Assembly: GCA_903892635.1 (NCBI GenBank)
Contig: CAITJH010000086.1
Coordinates: 1-36,226, forward strand
Direction of reading: 5' to 3'
DNA from: an uncultured Actinomycetes bacterium
GTDB lineage: Bacteria > Actinomycetota > Actinomycetes > S36-B12 > UBA5976
Length of the DNA: 36,226 bases
The notes under the pieces: generated by a model
What the model saw: only the letters and a program-made list of their open reading frames with translations
Told to the model about the DNA's origin: nothing
Database searches by the model: none
Shown here: piece after piece, positions 26,802 to 36,226 of the stretch
Numbering within the stretch: the first letter of the stretch is position 1
How the letters are laid out: each line of letters opens with the position of its first letter
Made by a program: the position numbers and the translations under genes

Positions 26802-27517
26802 CCCAGCGCTACATCGTCGCATCAAGCGGCGGCTTCGTACAGACAGATCGTTGGGGAGTCATGAAGCCCGGGGGAATTTTTACGCGTGCTCTTGAGCTCA
26901 CAGGCAAAGAACGCCCTCGTGTCCTTTTCGTGATGACAGCAAGCGGTGACGACATGAGTTACATCGCTCGAAGTCATCAAGCGGTCAGTAACTTGGGTGT
27001 CGATTCCGATCATCTTGCTCTCTTTTCCCAGCCCACAAGTCCAGTCGACGAAGCAATTGGTCGGGCCGACTTAGTTTGGGTCGGCGGGGGATCAGTCGCC
27101 AACCTGTTAGCAGTTTGGCGACTTCATGGTGTTGATTCTGCACTTCGAGATGCTTGGGAATCAGGCACAGTTCTTGGCGGTGTAAGTGCAGGTTCGATTT
27201 GCTGGCACGTTGGTGGTCCTACGGACTCGTTCGGACCGCAATTGCAAGTTGTTGACAATGCATTGGGCTTTTTGCCATATGGCAACGGAGTCCATTACGA
27301 CACAGAGGCGCAACGCCGACCACTCTTGCAGTCAATTGTGGCCCAGGGAACGTTACCGCTGTCGTATGCCACCGATGATCATGCTGGCATTGTTTACCAA
27401 GGAACGGATGCGGTAGAAGTTATCGTCGATGATACTTCAAGTGCAGCAGCTGCGTATCGACTAGAAAGCGTTAATGGAGAAGTAGTCGAAACCAAACTTC
27501 CCAGTGGCGTTCTTTAA
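26798..27517 (+). CDS. Peptidase E (S51 family) / dipeptidase E-like
   Basis: GVSAGSICWHVGGPTDSFGP nucleophile motif, VWVGGGSVANLLAVWRLHG; start corrected to ATG 26798, giving an ATGA overlap with the MMPL gene. Confidence 0.9.
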   Translation: MTQRYIVASSGGFVQTDRWGVMKPGGIFTRALELTGKERPRVLFVMTASGDDMSYIARSHQAVSNLGVDSDHLALFSQPTSPVDEAIGRADLVWVGGGSVANLLAVWRLHGVDSALRDAWESGTVLGGVSAGSICWHVGGPTDSFGPQLQVVDNALGFLPYGNGVHYDTEAQRRPLLQSIVAQGTLPLSYATDDHAGIVYQGTDAVEVIVDDTSSAAAAYRLESVNGEVVETKLPSGVL

Positions 27518-28785
27518 AGATCATCCTCAAGGATCGCTGTTGCCGCTCGGCGTCCACTAACGAATGCTCCATTGATCGAGGACACTTCGCGGTAGTCGCC
27601 CGCAACATAAATTCCTTGACTGAGTCGTGGATTTGTTGCCGCCTTGTGTGGTGGCAACATCGCAGGTAGCGCATCAGGAATTGGATAGGTCGCAACATGT
27701 TGCCAGCCAGATGTTGGCACACCATAGAGCGAAGCTAGGTGTGATCGAACGACTGCTTCTGACTGAGTACTGTCATGAACACCGAGTGCCGACGACGAAA
27801 TTAAGACTCGTCCTGGCGCATATTCAGGTGCTGCATGTGTGATGACAACGCTATTCACCAGTGGGCGGGAACCATCTGGAACTCCATTATCAAAGCGTCG
27901 ACCATCGACAAGGATGGTGCTCCGGCCTTCGGTTAACTCGTCGGGATCACAATCTGCCAAGTGGTACCACGTAGTCACAGTTTGTGATGGTGGCGCTTTG
28001 ACTAATTGGGAAAGCGTTGCCGCACTTCGTGCATTTGTGGCAAGAACAATGCTTCGACATGAAATGGTTCCCTGTGAAGTGACCACGCGATTAGCAGAAA
28101 TCGATGTGACGCTTGTGTTCAGATGAATTCGACCGGCAGGAAGTTGAGTTGCAAGTTGTCGAGGAATTTGTTGCATACCTTGGGCAGGTACGCCGGGAAC
28201 GCCTTTAACGAATGAGCGCAAAACTACGTCCAAGAATCGTTTCGAGGTGTCAAGGTGATCGTCGAGAAAAACACCACTGAGGAAAGGTTGCAACAATTTG
28301 CGAGTCAGGTCCTTTCCAAACTTTCGCTCGAGAAATGCGCCACTTCGTTGATCAATGTCATCGTTATGTTGTTCGCGAATGGCCAGTGCTGCAACATATT
28401 TTGCAAAGGAAATTTTCGATTTGATCGAGCCCACTGGCGCTAGGAGTGAATCGACAGCCCACGACGGTGCATGACGCGGATCGGCTAAGCGGTGATGGCG
28501 ACCATCTATCGAAACGATCACACCAGGAGTAAAACTTCGCACATCAAGAGAATTAAGATCGAGGATTCGAGCACCCTCTTCGTAACCAGGGTTATACAGT
28601 TGGAAACCGCGATCGAGAACTATTCCATCAACTACATCCGTGCGTACCCGTCCGCCGATGTCATCGCTCGCTTCGATGACATGCACGTCCCGTCCCGAAA
28701 CAGTCAATTGTCGGGCGGCTGCCAAACCAGCAAGACCTGCACCAATAACTACTACGTCGCACTCGGTAGGAAATGAGTCACTCAT
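27514..28785 (-). CDS. FAD-dependent amine oxidase/phytoene desaturase-like oxidoreductase
   Basis: CDVVVIGAGLAGLAAARQLTVSGRDVHVIEASDDIGGRVRTD dinucleotide fold; C-terminal GIYVAGDYREVSSINGAFVSGRRAA. Confidence 0.92.
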   Translation of the reverse strand: MSDSFPTECDVVVIGAGLAGLAAARQLTVSGRDVHVIEASDDIGGRVRTDVVDGIVLDRGFQLYNPGYEEGARILDLNSLDVRSFTPGVIVSIDGRHHRLADPRHAPSWAVDSLLAPVGSIKSKISFAKYVAALAIREQHNDDIDQRSGAFLERKFGKDLTRKLLQPFLSGVFLDDHLDTSKRFLDVVLRSFVKGVPGVPAQGMQQIPRQLATQLPAGRIHLNTSVTSISANRVVTSQGTISCRSIVLATNARSAATLSQLVKAPPSQTVTTWYHLADCDPDELTEGRSTILVDGRRFDNGVPDGSRPLVNSVVITHAAPEYAPGRVLISSSALGVHDSTQSEAVVRSHLASLYGVPTSGWQHVATYPIPDALPAMLPPHKAATNPRLSQGIYVAGDYREVSSINGAFVSGRRAATAILEDDL

Positions 28786-29669
28786 TTGGCTACAAGGGTC
28801 TCCATTGCTGATTGAACGTCTGGATCAGAAAAAGTAAATCCAGCGGCTAACAGTTTAGTTGGTAGCACGCGAGAGCTTCCGAGAACCTCTTGTGAAAACT
28901 CACCAAGGACAATCTTTAAAGCAGTAGCAGGTACGTGAAAGAGAGCTGGCCGCTTGTAGGCCTTGCTCATGGCAGAAGTCACTTCAGCATTAGTCGCAGG
29001 ATGCGGCGACGTGAAATTCACAGGACCTGAAAGCGATTCGTGGGTCATGACAAATTTCATAGCGGCGATTTCATCGCGCATAGAAATAAATGACCAGTAC
29101 TGAGATCCCTTTCCTAATTTGCCGCCAAGTCCCATCTTGAATAGGGGAATCAAGCGTGCCCAAGCACCCCCTTTAGGGCTAACGACGAGGCCAGTTCGAG
29201 GATGCACCACTCGAATTCCTGCAGCGCGTGCCTCATCGGCTGCGCCCTCCCAAGCGACAACTACATCTGGCAAAAAACCAGTTCCGGCAGCGTTGGATTC
29301 ATCTACTGATGTACTTCCGGTATCGCCGTACCAACCGATTGCGGATGCATTGATGAGTGTCTTGACATGCAGTTGAACTGCGGCGCGGGAAATTGTCTTA
29401 GTTGTGGTCAGTCGTGAGTTGAGAATCTCTGCCTTGTATGCATCGCTCCATCGGTGATCGCCGACACCAGCACCTGCAAGGTTGATCAATACTTCAGTAC
29501 CGGCTAGAGCGTCGAGATCAATGTCGCCCGTAGCAGGGTTCCATTGCACTTCAGTCGGGGCGGTCGCGGTACGACGGACAAGCCGAAGTACTTCATGACC
29601 ATCATTTCGCAATGATTCAACTAACTCGCTACCAATAAGACCTGAAGAACCCGCTATTGCAATACGCAT
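28782..29669 (-). CDS. TIGR01777 family NAD-dependent epimerase (DUF1731 C-terminus)
   Basis: RIAIAGSSGLIGSELVESLRNDGHEVLRLVRR; C-terminal LHD-type FSQEVLGSSRVLPTKLLAAGFTFSDPDV. Confidence 0.93.
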   Translation of the reverse strand: MRIAIAGSSGLIGSELVESLRNDGHEVLRLVRRTATAPTEVQWNPATGDIDLDALAGTEVLINLAGAGVGDHRWSDAYKAEILNSRLTTTKTISRAAVQLHVKTLINASAIGWYGDTGSTSVDESNAAGTGFLPDVVVAWEGAADEARAAGIRVVHPRTGLVVSPKGGAWARLIPLFKMGLGGKLGKGSQYWSFISMRDEIAAMKFVMTHESLSGPVNFTSPHPATNAEVTSAMSKAYKRPALFHVPATALKIVLGEFSQEVLGSSRVLPTKLLAAGFTFSDPDVQSAMETLVAK

Positions 29670-29714
29670 AGTTCTACTTTGCCTTGTCGGCGAGGCAAGC
29701 GCGACTCGGGGTCC

Positions 29715-31427
29715 TTAAAGGCCTAAATCAGCGTCGAAGGAACCCTCTTCAAGGCGTGCCTTGATGGAGCTAAGGAATCGAGCTGCATCTGCACCATCGA
29801 CTAAACGGTGATCGTAAGTCAGTGCCAAATAAACCATCTGGCGAACTGCGATGACATCAGAACCAGTTTCATCAGTGATGACTACTGGACGCTTGACGAC
29901 GGCTCCAGTTCCCAGAATTGCCACCTGTGGCTGATTGATAATTGGTGTGTCAAACAATGCGCCACGAGAGCCAGTGTTGGTGAGCGTGAATGTTCCGCCG
30001 CTGAGTTCATCAGGCGACAGTTTATTGGTACGGGTGCGTTCTGCAAGGTCAGCAATCTTTCGTGCTAATCCAGAGATGTTCAGATCACCTGCATTTTGAA
30101 TGACGGGAACAAGCAGGCCGCGCTCGGTATCGACGGCAATACCAAGATGTTCGGAATCAAAATAAGTGACAGTTCCCGCTTCTTGATCTATCTGCGCGTT
30201 GACAGTTGGGAATTGTTTGAGGGCTTCACAAGCAGCCTTGGCGAAGAACGGCAAGAACGAAAGCTTGACTCCTTCACGTTGTTCGAAGGCAGCCTTGGAG
30301 CGATTGCGGAGTGCAGCAATTTTGGTGACATCAACTTCAACGACTGATGTCAACTGTGCAGATACTTGAAGTGATTCAACCATTCGCTCGGCAATGACCT
30401 TGCGAAGGCGTGACATGGGTTCAGTACGTCCACGCAAGTCACTGATAGGCGCAGGCTTTGACGTTGGTGTTGGAGCAGCAGCAGGTGTTGATGCTGGCGC
30501 GCTAGCGACAGGTGTTGATTCAACTGGTCGAACTGGGGTGGAAGCAACAGGCGCCAAAGTAGCCGTTGTGTTGAGGATGTCTTCTTTACGAATGCGTCCA
30601 CCGACGCCAGTGCCAACAACGGTCGCAAGGTCCACGCCGCGTTCGGCAGCAAGCTTGCGAACAATTGGTGTTGCGTAAGCATCATGGTTTGCAGTGGCCG
30701 GAGCGCTTGGTGCAGGTGCTGCTTGTTCTGCTACCGGCGCGACCGTTGGTTGCGAAGGCATCGATGCTGCCGCGGGGACTGGAGCTGGGGAAGTCACAGC
30801 AGGAGCAGGAGCATCACTTCCAGCAGAACCAATGACACCAAGCTGTCCACCAACTTGTGCAACACCGTCTTCGCCCACTGTAATTTCGAGCAACACACCT
30901 GCAACAGGGGAAGGGATCTCGGTATCAACTTTGTCGGTCGACACTTCAAGTAGAGCCTCGTCAACAGCAACAGTGTCGCCAATGGCTTTGAGCCAGCGGG
31001 TAACAGTTCCTTCGGTGACGCTTTCGCCAAGAGCAGGAAGCACGATTGATGTTGTCGAAATTCCGCCACCTGAACTTGGTGCTGGAGCAGCAGGAGGAGC
31101 TACTTCCACAACTGGGGTAGTCACTGGCGCTTCGGTAACAGCAACCGGAGCTGCTGGTGGAGTTGCCACAGGAGCGCTTCCAGCTTCATTGGAGTCACCA
31201 ATAACTGCTAGCGCACCACCTACGAGTACGACTGCATCTTCGCCAGCGACGATTTCAAGCAGTACGCCACTAACTGGCGAAGGGATTTCGGTATCGACCT
31301 TGTCTGTTGATACTTCAAGTAACGGTTCGTCGGCAGTGACGGTGTCGCCGACGGCCTTAAGCCAGCGGGTAACTGTTCCTTCGGTGACGCTTTCGCCAAG
31401 TTGTGGCATGGAAACGGTGGTGGACAC
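29715..31427 (-). CDS. sucB: 2-oxo acid dehydrogenase E2 component (dihydrolipoamide acyltransferase) with two lipoyl domains
   Basis: Two lipoyl domains ([16 protein letters not shown] twice), peripheral subunit-binding domain ([32 protein letters not shown]), catalytic [19 protein letters not shown]. Confidence 0.96.
   Translation of the reverse strand: MSTTVSMPQLGESVTEGTVTRWLKAVGDTVTADEPLLEVSTDKVDTEIPSPVSGVLLEIVAGEDAVVLVGGALAVIGDSNEAGSAPVATPPAAPVAVTEAPVTTPVVEVAPPAAPAPSSGGGISTTSIVLPALGESVTEGTVTRWLKAIGDTVAVDEALLEVSTDKVDTEIPSPVAGVLLEITVGEDGVAQVGGQLGVIGSAGSDAPAPAVTSPAPVPAAASMPSQPTVAPVAEQAAPAPSAPATANHDAYATPIVRKLAAERGVDLATVVGTGVGGRIRKEDILNTTATLAPVASTPVRPVESTPVASAPASTPAAAPTPTSKPAPISDLRGRTEPMSRLRKVIAERMVESLQVSAQLTSVVEVDVTKIAALRNRSKAAFEQREGVKLSFLPFFAKAACEALKQFPTVNAQIDQEAGTVTYFDSEHLGIAVDTERGLLVPVIQNAGDLNISGLARKIADLAERTRTNKLSPDELSGGTFTLTNTGSRGALFDTPIINQPQVAILGTGAVVKRPVVITDETGSDVIAVRQMVYLALTYDHRLVDGADAARFLSSIKARLEEGSFDADLGL
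30991..31031. repeat. Direct repeat copy A in the lipoyl-domain coding region (copy B at 31360-31400)
   Basis: agccagcgggtaac(a/t)gttccttcggtgacgctttcgccaag; 1 mismatch in 41 nt. Confidence 0.85.
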
Positions 31428-31481
31428 TCGTGACTCCTTTGTGCGGTCTTACTTGTCTTAGGTTATTGGTTTGCTCGTGGT

Positions 31482-32843
31482 TTAAGCGTGTGCGTGAAGC
31501 GGTTTGCCCGAAAGTGCCATGAAGGCTTCTCCAAGAGCTTCGTTCTGAGTTGGGTGTGCATGCACTAGCGGAGCAACATCTTCAGCCGTTGCTTCCCAGT
31601 TGTACACAAGCTGTGCCTCACCAATGAGTTCGCCGACCCGAGCACCGATCATGTGAACGCCAACGACTACATTGTCTGACTTGCGACGCACAAGCTTGAT
31701 GAATCCTGTTGTTGCAAGGATTTGGCTCTTTCCGTTGCCACCAAGGTTGTATTCATATGCTTCGACGTCACCAAATTTTTCGCGTGCCACGGCTTCGGTG
31801 AAGCCGATGCTTGCAATTTCTGGCTCGCTATATGTGACGCGTGGAATACCGGTTTCGTCAATTTCGCGTGGCGCAAGCCCAGCAATTTCTTCAGCGACGA
31901 AAATTCCTTGTTGAAATCCGCGATGAGCAAGTTGAAGACCGGGAACAATGTCACCGACTGCATACACACCAGGCACGTTGGTCGCGAGGCGTTCATTCGT
32001 CAATACAAACCCGCGATCCATCGCCACGCCATTTGCCTCGTAACCCAGGTCAGCAGTGCGTGGTCCTCGACCAACCGCAACGAGAAGTAGGTCAGCGCGG
32101 AGTTCCTTGCCATCTTCAAGAGTGACAGTAACGCCTGTTGCATCTTGAACAGCGCCTTGGAACTTCACACCAACACTGAAGTTGATTCCACGTTTGCGGT
32201 AAGAACGCTCCATTGTCTTAGAAATTGATTCATCTTCTGCAGGAACAAGTCGTGGCGCGCCTTCAACGATCGTGACATCAACACCAAAGGATTTCCATAC
32301 GGAAGCGAATTCAACACCGATGACACCGCCACCAAGGATGATCGCGCTCGATGGAACATAATCCAAAGTCAAAGCTTGATCACTTGTGATGATGCGACCG
32401 TCAATGTCCAGGCTCGGAATAGAACGCGCGTACGAACCGGTAGCGAGAACTACATTCTTGCCTTCGTAACGTTCACCATTTACTTCGACCGTGTTTGGTG
32501 CGACAAGTTTTCCGTAACCCTCGACGTATGTAATCTCGCGGCTCTTGACGAGTCCCTGCAGACCTTTGTACAGCCGACCAATTACGCCATCTTTATATTC
32601 GTTGACCTTTGGCATGTCGATGCCATTGAAAGTGCTGTGAACGCCGAACTTATCGCCTTCGCGAGCGGTGTCAGCAACTTCGGCTGCGTGAAGTAAGGCC
32701 TTTGTGGGGATGCAACCTCGATGCAAACATGTGCCACCAAGTTTGTCGGCCTCAATTAAGACAACAGATAGTCCCAACTGTGAAGCTCGTAGGGCACAGG
32801 CGTAGCCACCGCTACCGCCACCAAGGATTACAACGTCATGCAT
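31482..32843 (-). CDS. lpdA: Dihydrolipoyl dehydrogenase
   Basis: VVILGGGSGGYACALRASQLG, GGTCLHRGCIPTKALLHAAE redox-active disulfide, HAHPTQNEALGEAF; ATG 32843 preceded by GGAGG. Confidence 0.97.
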   Translation of the reverse strand: MHDVVILGGGSGGYACALRASQLGLSVVLIEADKLGGTCLHRGCIPTKALLHAAEVADTAREGDKFGVHSTFNGIDMPKVNEYKDGVIGRLYKGLQGLVKSREITYVEGYGKLVAPNTVEVNGERYEGKNVVLATGSYARSIPSLDIDGRIITSDQALTLDYVPSSAIILGGGVIGVEFASVWKSFGVDVTIVEGAPRLVPAEDESISKTMERSYRKRGINFSVGVKFQGAVQDATGVTVTLEDGKELRADLLLVAVGRGPRTADLGYEANGVAMDRGFVLTNERLATNVPGVYAVGDIVPGLQLAHRGFQQGIFVAEEIAGLAPREIDETGIPRVTYSEPEIASIGFTEAVAREKFGDVEAYEYNLGGNGKSQILATTGFIKLVRRKSDNVVVGVHMIGARVGELIGEAQLVYNWEATAEDVAPLVHAHPTQNEALGEAFMALSGKPLHAHA

Positions 32844-32924
32844 GGATCCTCCACGTGAAGATTTCAATACGCTTTTGGGCGCACCTCTATTGTTCCACTT
32901 GGTGGTACTTGTTTGTGACTTGGG

Positions 32925-34445
32925 CTAGACGTTACCTGTGCCTTCGGCCACATCTTCGATGAAGCCCAACATGGTTCGGATGCCAAATCCAACGCCGCCC
33001 TTGTGTGTGTAACCGTATGGCGCTTGTTCGTGGAAGGCTGGCCCAGCGATGTCCAAGTGCGCCCAAGGAGTGCCTTCGGGTACAAATTCCTTGAGGAACC
33101 AAGCCGCAGAGAGAGTTCCACCTTCACGAATACCAATGTTGGCAATGTCGGCATGTACTGAATCAAGCGGAGCGCGAAGTTCCTCTGGCATCGGTAGCGG
33201 CCAAAATTCCTCACCTACGCGATCGGCGGCGTTCTTGATTGCAGTGCGGATTTCCTCATCGCCCATAACTCCGGCAGTGCGATGTCCCAGAGCGATGACG
33301 CACGCTCCGGTCAATGTTGAAATGTCGATGATGACGTCTGGTTCATCTTCGCCAGCACGTACGAGGACGTCGCACATCACAAGGCGACCTTCAGCGTCTG
33401 TGTTGAGGACTTCTACTGTTCGGCCACCGTAGGTGGACACGATGTCTCCGGGACGCTGAGCATTTCCACCAGGCATGTTTTCAGCACATGCTGCATAGCC
33501 GGTCACTGCAATGGAGAGTTCAAGTTCTGCAATCGCATGCATCGTTGCAATTACTGCAGCTGCGCCAGACATGTCACCCTTCATTGCGTGCATACCTGCT
33601 GGTGGCTTGAGCGAGATGCCGCCGGTATCAAAAGTGATTCCCTTGCCAATGAGAACTACGTGCTTAGTTGCTCCCTCGGGTGAGTACTCCATACGAAGAA
33701 GTCGTGGTGGTCGTGAAGAACCTTGACCAACGCCTGTTATTCCACCGTAGCCCTGAGCCTTCAGTTCCTTCTCGTCCAAGATCGAGACGTCAACCATTGT
33801 GTCTTCCAGCAAGACTTTGCCTCGAGTAACGAGTTCTTCAGGAGGCATTTGTAGTGGAGATGTATTAATGACATCGCGGGCAAAGTAAATGTTGTCAGCA
33901 AGTACACGCGCGCGATGCAAAGCGCTCTTGTAGTCGGATTGACGAGCCTGATCGGTCAATAAAATTATTGAACTTGTTGGCGTCTTGAGCTTGCTCAAAG
34001 TTGAATGACGGTGATCTCGGAAACTGTAGGCGCCGAGTGCTGCACCTTCAAGGACAGCGCCTGCTGCTGGAGCGCACTTTGACGGAAGCGCAAGAGCAAT
34101 CTTTTTTGTACCTGCCAGTGCGCGGGTGGCGTTGCCGGCAGCTCGACGCAAGACCTCAGAATTGATTCCATCTTTAATGCTGCCGAGTCCAACGGCAACA
34201 ATCACTGGTGCCTTTGTCAGGCCGTTACTAGGAATTCGGATTGCCTCATCCTTTGCACCGTTAGCTCCGAGAGCCAGTAACGCGGTGCGAAGTTTGGCTG
34301 CAGCACTCTTAGTTAGTCCATCCGAGACGATCGAAAACTTATCGTCTGAACTTGTGCCGATAACGGCAGCATCGACGAGTACTGAAGAAATGTCGCCTGA
34401 TTTCAAGGTCAACGTCGGGACAGAGACAGATGTGTAGAGAGTCAT
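32925..34445 (-). CDS. pepA: Leucyl aminopeptidase (M17)
   Basis: GKGITFDTGGISLKPPAGMHAMKGDMSGAAAV and VEVLNTDAEGRLVMCDVL metal-binding motifs; GAGGAG upstream. Confidence 0.97.
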   Translation of the reverse strand: MTLYTSVSVPTLTLKSGDISSVLVDAAVIGTSSDDKFSIVSDGLTKSAAAKLRTALLALGANGAKDEAIRIPSNGLTKAPVIVAVGLGSIKDGINSEVLRRAAGNATRALAGTKKIALALPSKCAPAAGAVLEGAALGAYSFRDHRHSTLSKLKTPTSSIILLTDQARQSDYKSALHRARVLADNIYFARDVINTSPLQMPPEELVTRGKVLLEDTMVDVSILDEKELKAQGYGGITGVGQGSSRPPRLLRMEYSPEGATKHVVLIGKGITFDTGGISLKPPAGMHAMKGDMSGAAAVIATMHAIAELELSIAVTGYAACAENMPGGNAQRPGDIVSTYGGRTVEVLNTDAEGRLVMCDVLVRAGEDEPDVIIDISTLTGACVIALGHRTAGVMGDEEIRTAIKNAADRVGEEFWPLPMPEELRAPLDSVHADIANIGIREGGTLSAAWFLKEFVPEGTPWAHLDIAGPAFHEQAPYGYTHKGGVGFGIRTMLGFIEDVAEGTGNV

Positions 34446-34503
34446 GTTCGAGCTCCTCGCGTTCCAGTGATGACACCAATCTAGTGGGAGTAGTCTTTTG
34501 ACT

Positions 34504-35589
34504 ATGCCTGAAGTTCCATTACATCAAACACACATTGCTCTTGGCGCCAAGATGGGTCCATTCGGTGGCTGGGATATGCCGATTGAATATGCTGCTGGAA
34601 CAGTAGCTGAACACACTGTCGTACGAACTGCAGTAGGAATCTTTGACGTTTCCCACATGGGCAAACTTCGCATTGTTGGACCAAATGCATATGACTTCGT
34701 TAATAGCGTGCTGGCCAACGATCTTGATCGCATTGAGCCAGGTCAAGCTCAATACTCAATGTTGTGCAACGAATCTGGCGGCATCATTGACGACCTCATT
34801 GTTTATCTCGTTGGTCGCGATGAAGTACGCATCATTCCAAATGCTTCGAATGCTTCAACAGTTGCTGCTGCTTTAGAGGCTGCAGCGCCAACGGGAATAG
34901 AAGTTAAGAATCTTCACACGGAGCAGGGAATTATTGCTGTGCAAGGTCCGCGTGCTGGCGATGCATTAAAAGCGCTTGGTTTACCAACTGAACATGCGTA
35001 CATGGCATTTGTCGATGCCACATGGCAAGGACATAACCTCACTGTTTGTCGTACTGGTTACACCGGCGAGCACGGCTATGAAATTGTGATTGACAATTCA
35101 GGTCTGGTGCCGTTGTGGAATGCATTGCTTGAACAGGGTGAACAGTTTGGAATCTTGCCGTGCGGTTTAGGTGCTCGCGACACTTTGCGCACTGAAATGG
35201 GTTATCCACTACATGGTCAAGATATTTCGCCTGAAATTTCGCCAGTGCAGGCACGCACTGGCTGGGCAGTTGGCTGGAAAAAAGATCACTTTGCTGGACG
35301 TGAGGCTCTCGTAGCTGAAAAGGAAACCGGTGCCAAGCGGTTGGCATGGGGACTCCTTGCTACAGGGCGCGGAATTCCGCGTTCCCACATGCAAGTAAAG
35401 AACGCTGCTGGAGAAGTCGTTGGTGAAACAACCAGCGGTACGTTTTCTCCAACGCTTCAAGTAGGCATCGCGCTTGCTTTGTTGGCACCTAATGTCGCCG
35501 AGGGTGATGAATTAGTGGTTGATGTTCGTGGACGCGACTTGGCAGTGAGGGTTGTTAAGCCGCCATTCGTTAAGGCAAATACCAAATAG
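34504..35589 (+). CDS. gcvT: Glycine cleavage system aminomethyltransferase (T protein)
   Basis: LHQTHIALGAKMGPFGGWDMPIEYAAGTVAEHTVVRTAVGIFDVSHMGK; CRTGYTGEHGYEI; LGARDTLRTEMGYPLHGQDI. Confidence 0.97.
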   Translation: MPEVPLHQTHIALGAKMGPFGGWDMPIEYAAGTVAEHTVVRTAVGIFDVSHMGKLRIVGPNAYDFVNSVLANDLDRIEPGQAQYSMLCNESGGIIDDLIVYLVGRDEVRIIPNASNASTVAAALEAAAPTGIEVKNLHTEQGIIAVQGPRAGDALKALGLPTEHAYMAFVDATWQGHNLTVCRTGYTGEHGYEIVIDNSGLVPLWNALLEQGEQFGILPCGLGARDTLRTEMGYPLHGQDISPEISPVQARTGWAVGWKKDHFAGREALVAEKETGAKRLAWGLLATGRGIPRSHMQVKNAAGEVVGETTSGTFSPTLQVGIALALLAPNVAEGDELVVDVRGRDLAVRVVKPPFVKANTK

Positions 35590-35599
35590 CCATACACAT

Positions 35600-35637
35600 A
35601 AAAATGAGCCCCGATCAAGTGACCGGGGCTCATTTTT
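35600..35637. terminator. Bidirectional intrinsic terminator between gcvT and the aquaporin gene
   Basis: aaaaatgagccccg-atcaagtgac-cggggctcattttt, 14-bp arms with A-tract/T-tract on both sides, between convergent genes. Confidence 0.93.
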
Positions 35638-35646
35638 TATGACTAT

Positions 35647-36226
35647 TTAGTCGCGTGCTGGTTTGATAACTGCGTCGTAGACAAACGCTGCAACAAGAGC
35701 GCCAACGATTGGACCAACAATCCACACCACTGCGTTGCTCATGTCGCCCTTGACAAGTGCTGGGCCAAACCAACGAGCTGGATTCATAGCAGCGCCGGTA
35801 ACTGGGCCAGACCACATGATGTCGCCAAAGATTGCCAGGCCGATTGGAAGGCCAGCGACGATTGAAAATGCGCCACGGCTATCTACTGCAACACCCATGA
35901 TGGTGACCATCAGAATGAAAGTTGCAATGGCTTCGATGATGATTCCAGTGGATACTGAAAGACCTGAGCCGAGTGCAGGAACGCCCTTGAATGTACCGAA
36001 GGCAAGATTTGCTACGTAGGCAGCAGCCAGACCACCGACGAGCTGAGCCACGATGTAGGCGATTGCATCAACCGGGGCAATGCGTCGTGTTGCTGCAAGT
36101 GCCACAGTGACGGCAGGGTTGAAGTGTGCGCCTGAGACGTGAGCAAATGCAGCAATGGCAATAAAGATTGCAAGACCGTGAGCAAGTGCAATGCCAGTGA
36201 GGCCAGCATCGTTAGTGATTGCACCG
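35647..36226 (-). CDS. MIP family aquaporin / glycerol channel (N-terminus outside window)
   Basis: Minus strand reads ...AHVSGAHFNPAVTVALAATRRI... and ...GAAMNPARWFGPALVKG, the two NPA boxes; open to the window end. Confidence 0.95.
   Translation of the reverse strand, partial: GAITNDAGLTGIALAHGLAIFIAIAAFAHVSGAHFNPAVTVALAATRRIAPVDAIAYIVAQLVGGLAAAYVANLAFGTFKGVPALGSGLSVSTGIIIEAIATFILMVTIMGVAVDSRGAFSIVAGLPIGLAIFGDIMWSGPVTGAAMNPARWFGPALVKGDMSNAVVWIVGPIVGALVAAFVYDAVIKPARD

Noticed and set aside
30694-31461. 255-aa plus-strand ORF (Ala/Ser/Thr-rich)
   Set aside because: Exact antisense of the E2 lipoyl/linker coding region; its composition is the complement of the low-complexity linker.
36012-36224. 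70-aa Leu-rich minus-strand ORF at window end
   Set aside because: Alternate frame of the aquaporin gene, whose NPA-box frame stays open to the window edge.
1-36226. CRISPR arrays, tRNA/rRNA genes, transposases or integrases
   Set aside because: No regularly spaced repeats, no recognisable tRNA/rRNA sequence and no transposase/integrase-like ORF seen by reading; a tRNAscan/Infernal run would be needed to exclude small RNAs fully.

Overview
The window is a gene-dense, moderate-GC stretch of an actinobacterial chromosome. It may come from a streamlined freshwater-type lineage; that is inferred from gene content and compactness and was not tested. The backbone matches, from general knowledge, the conserved actinobacterial neighbourhood around glnA1/glnE/lipA/lipB (M. 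tuberculosis Rv2211c-Rv2225 region): panB, nadE, glnA2, a GATase, glnE, glnA1, RDD protein, DUF4191, lipA, lipB, TIGR01777 epimerase, lipoyl E2, lpd, pepA, gcvT and an aquaporin. Extra genes are inserted into this backbone: a PLP-dependent Orn/Lys/Arg decarboxylase, an ornithine-cyclodeaminase/mu-crystallin-like reductase, BioY, a small unknown protein facing an HTH regulator, an MFS transporter, a GNAT, a CGDC glutaredoxin, an aldo/keto reductase, an S9 peptidase, an orphan EctC-like ectoine synthase, and a divergent FluG-like pair (amidohydrolase and atypical glutamine synthetase). An MMPL transporter overlapping a peptidase E, and an FAD oxidoreductase, are also present. The most interesting observations are: (i) three different glutamine-synthetase-fold genes within about 18 kb, with a stand-alone GATase, an amino-acid decarboxylase, a FluG-type amidohydrolase and an orphan ectoine synthase, suggesting an uncharacterised gamma-glutamyl-amine/polyamine nitrogen module; (ii) a well-spaced GlnR-like box upstream of glnA1; (iii) a recurrent TANNNT-N6-ATG/GTG leaderless promoter signature (often TAGGCT/TAGCCT), including overlapping divergent -10 elements. 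No tRNA, rRNA, CRISPR array or transposase was recognised.
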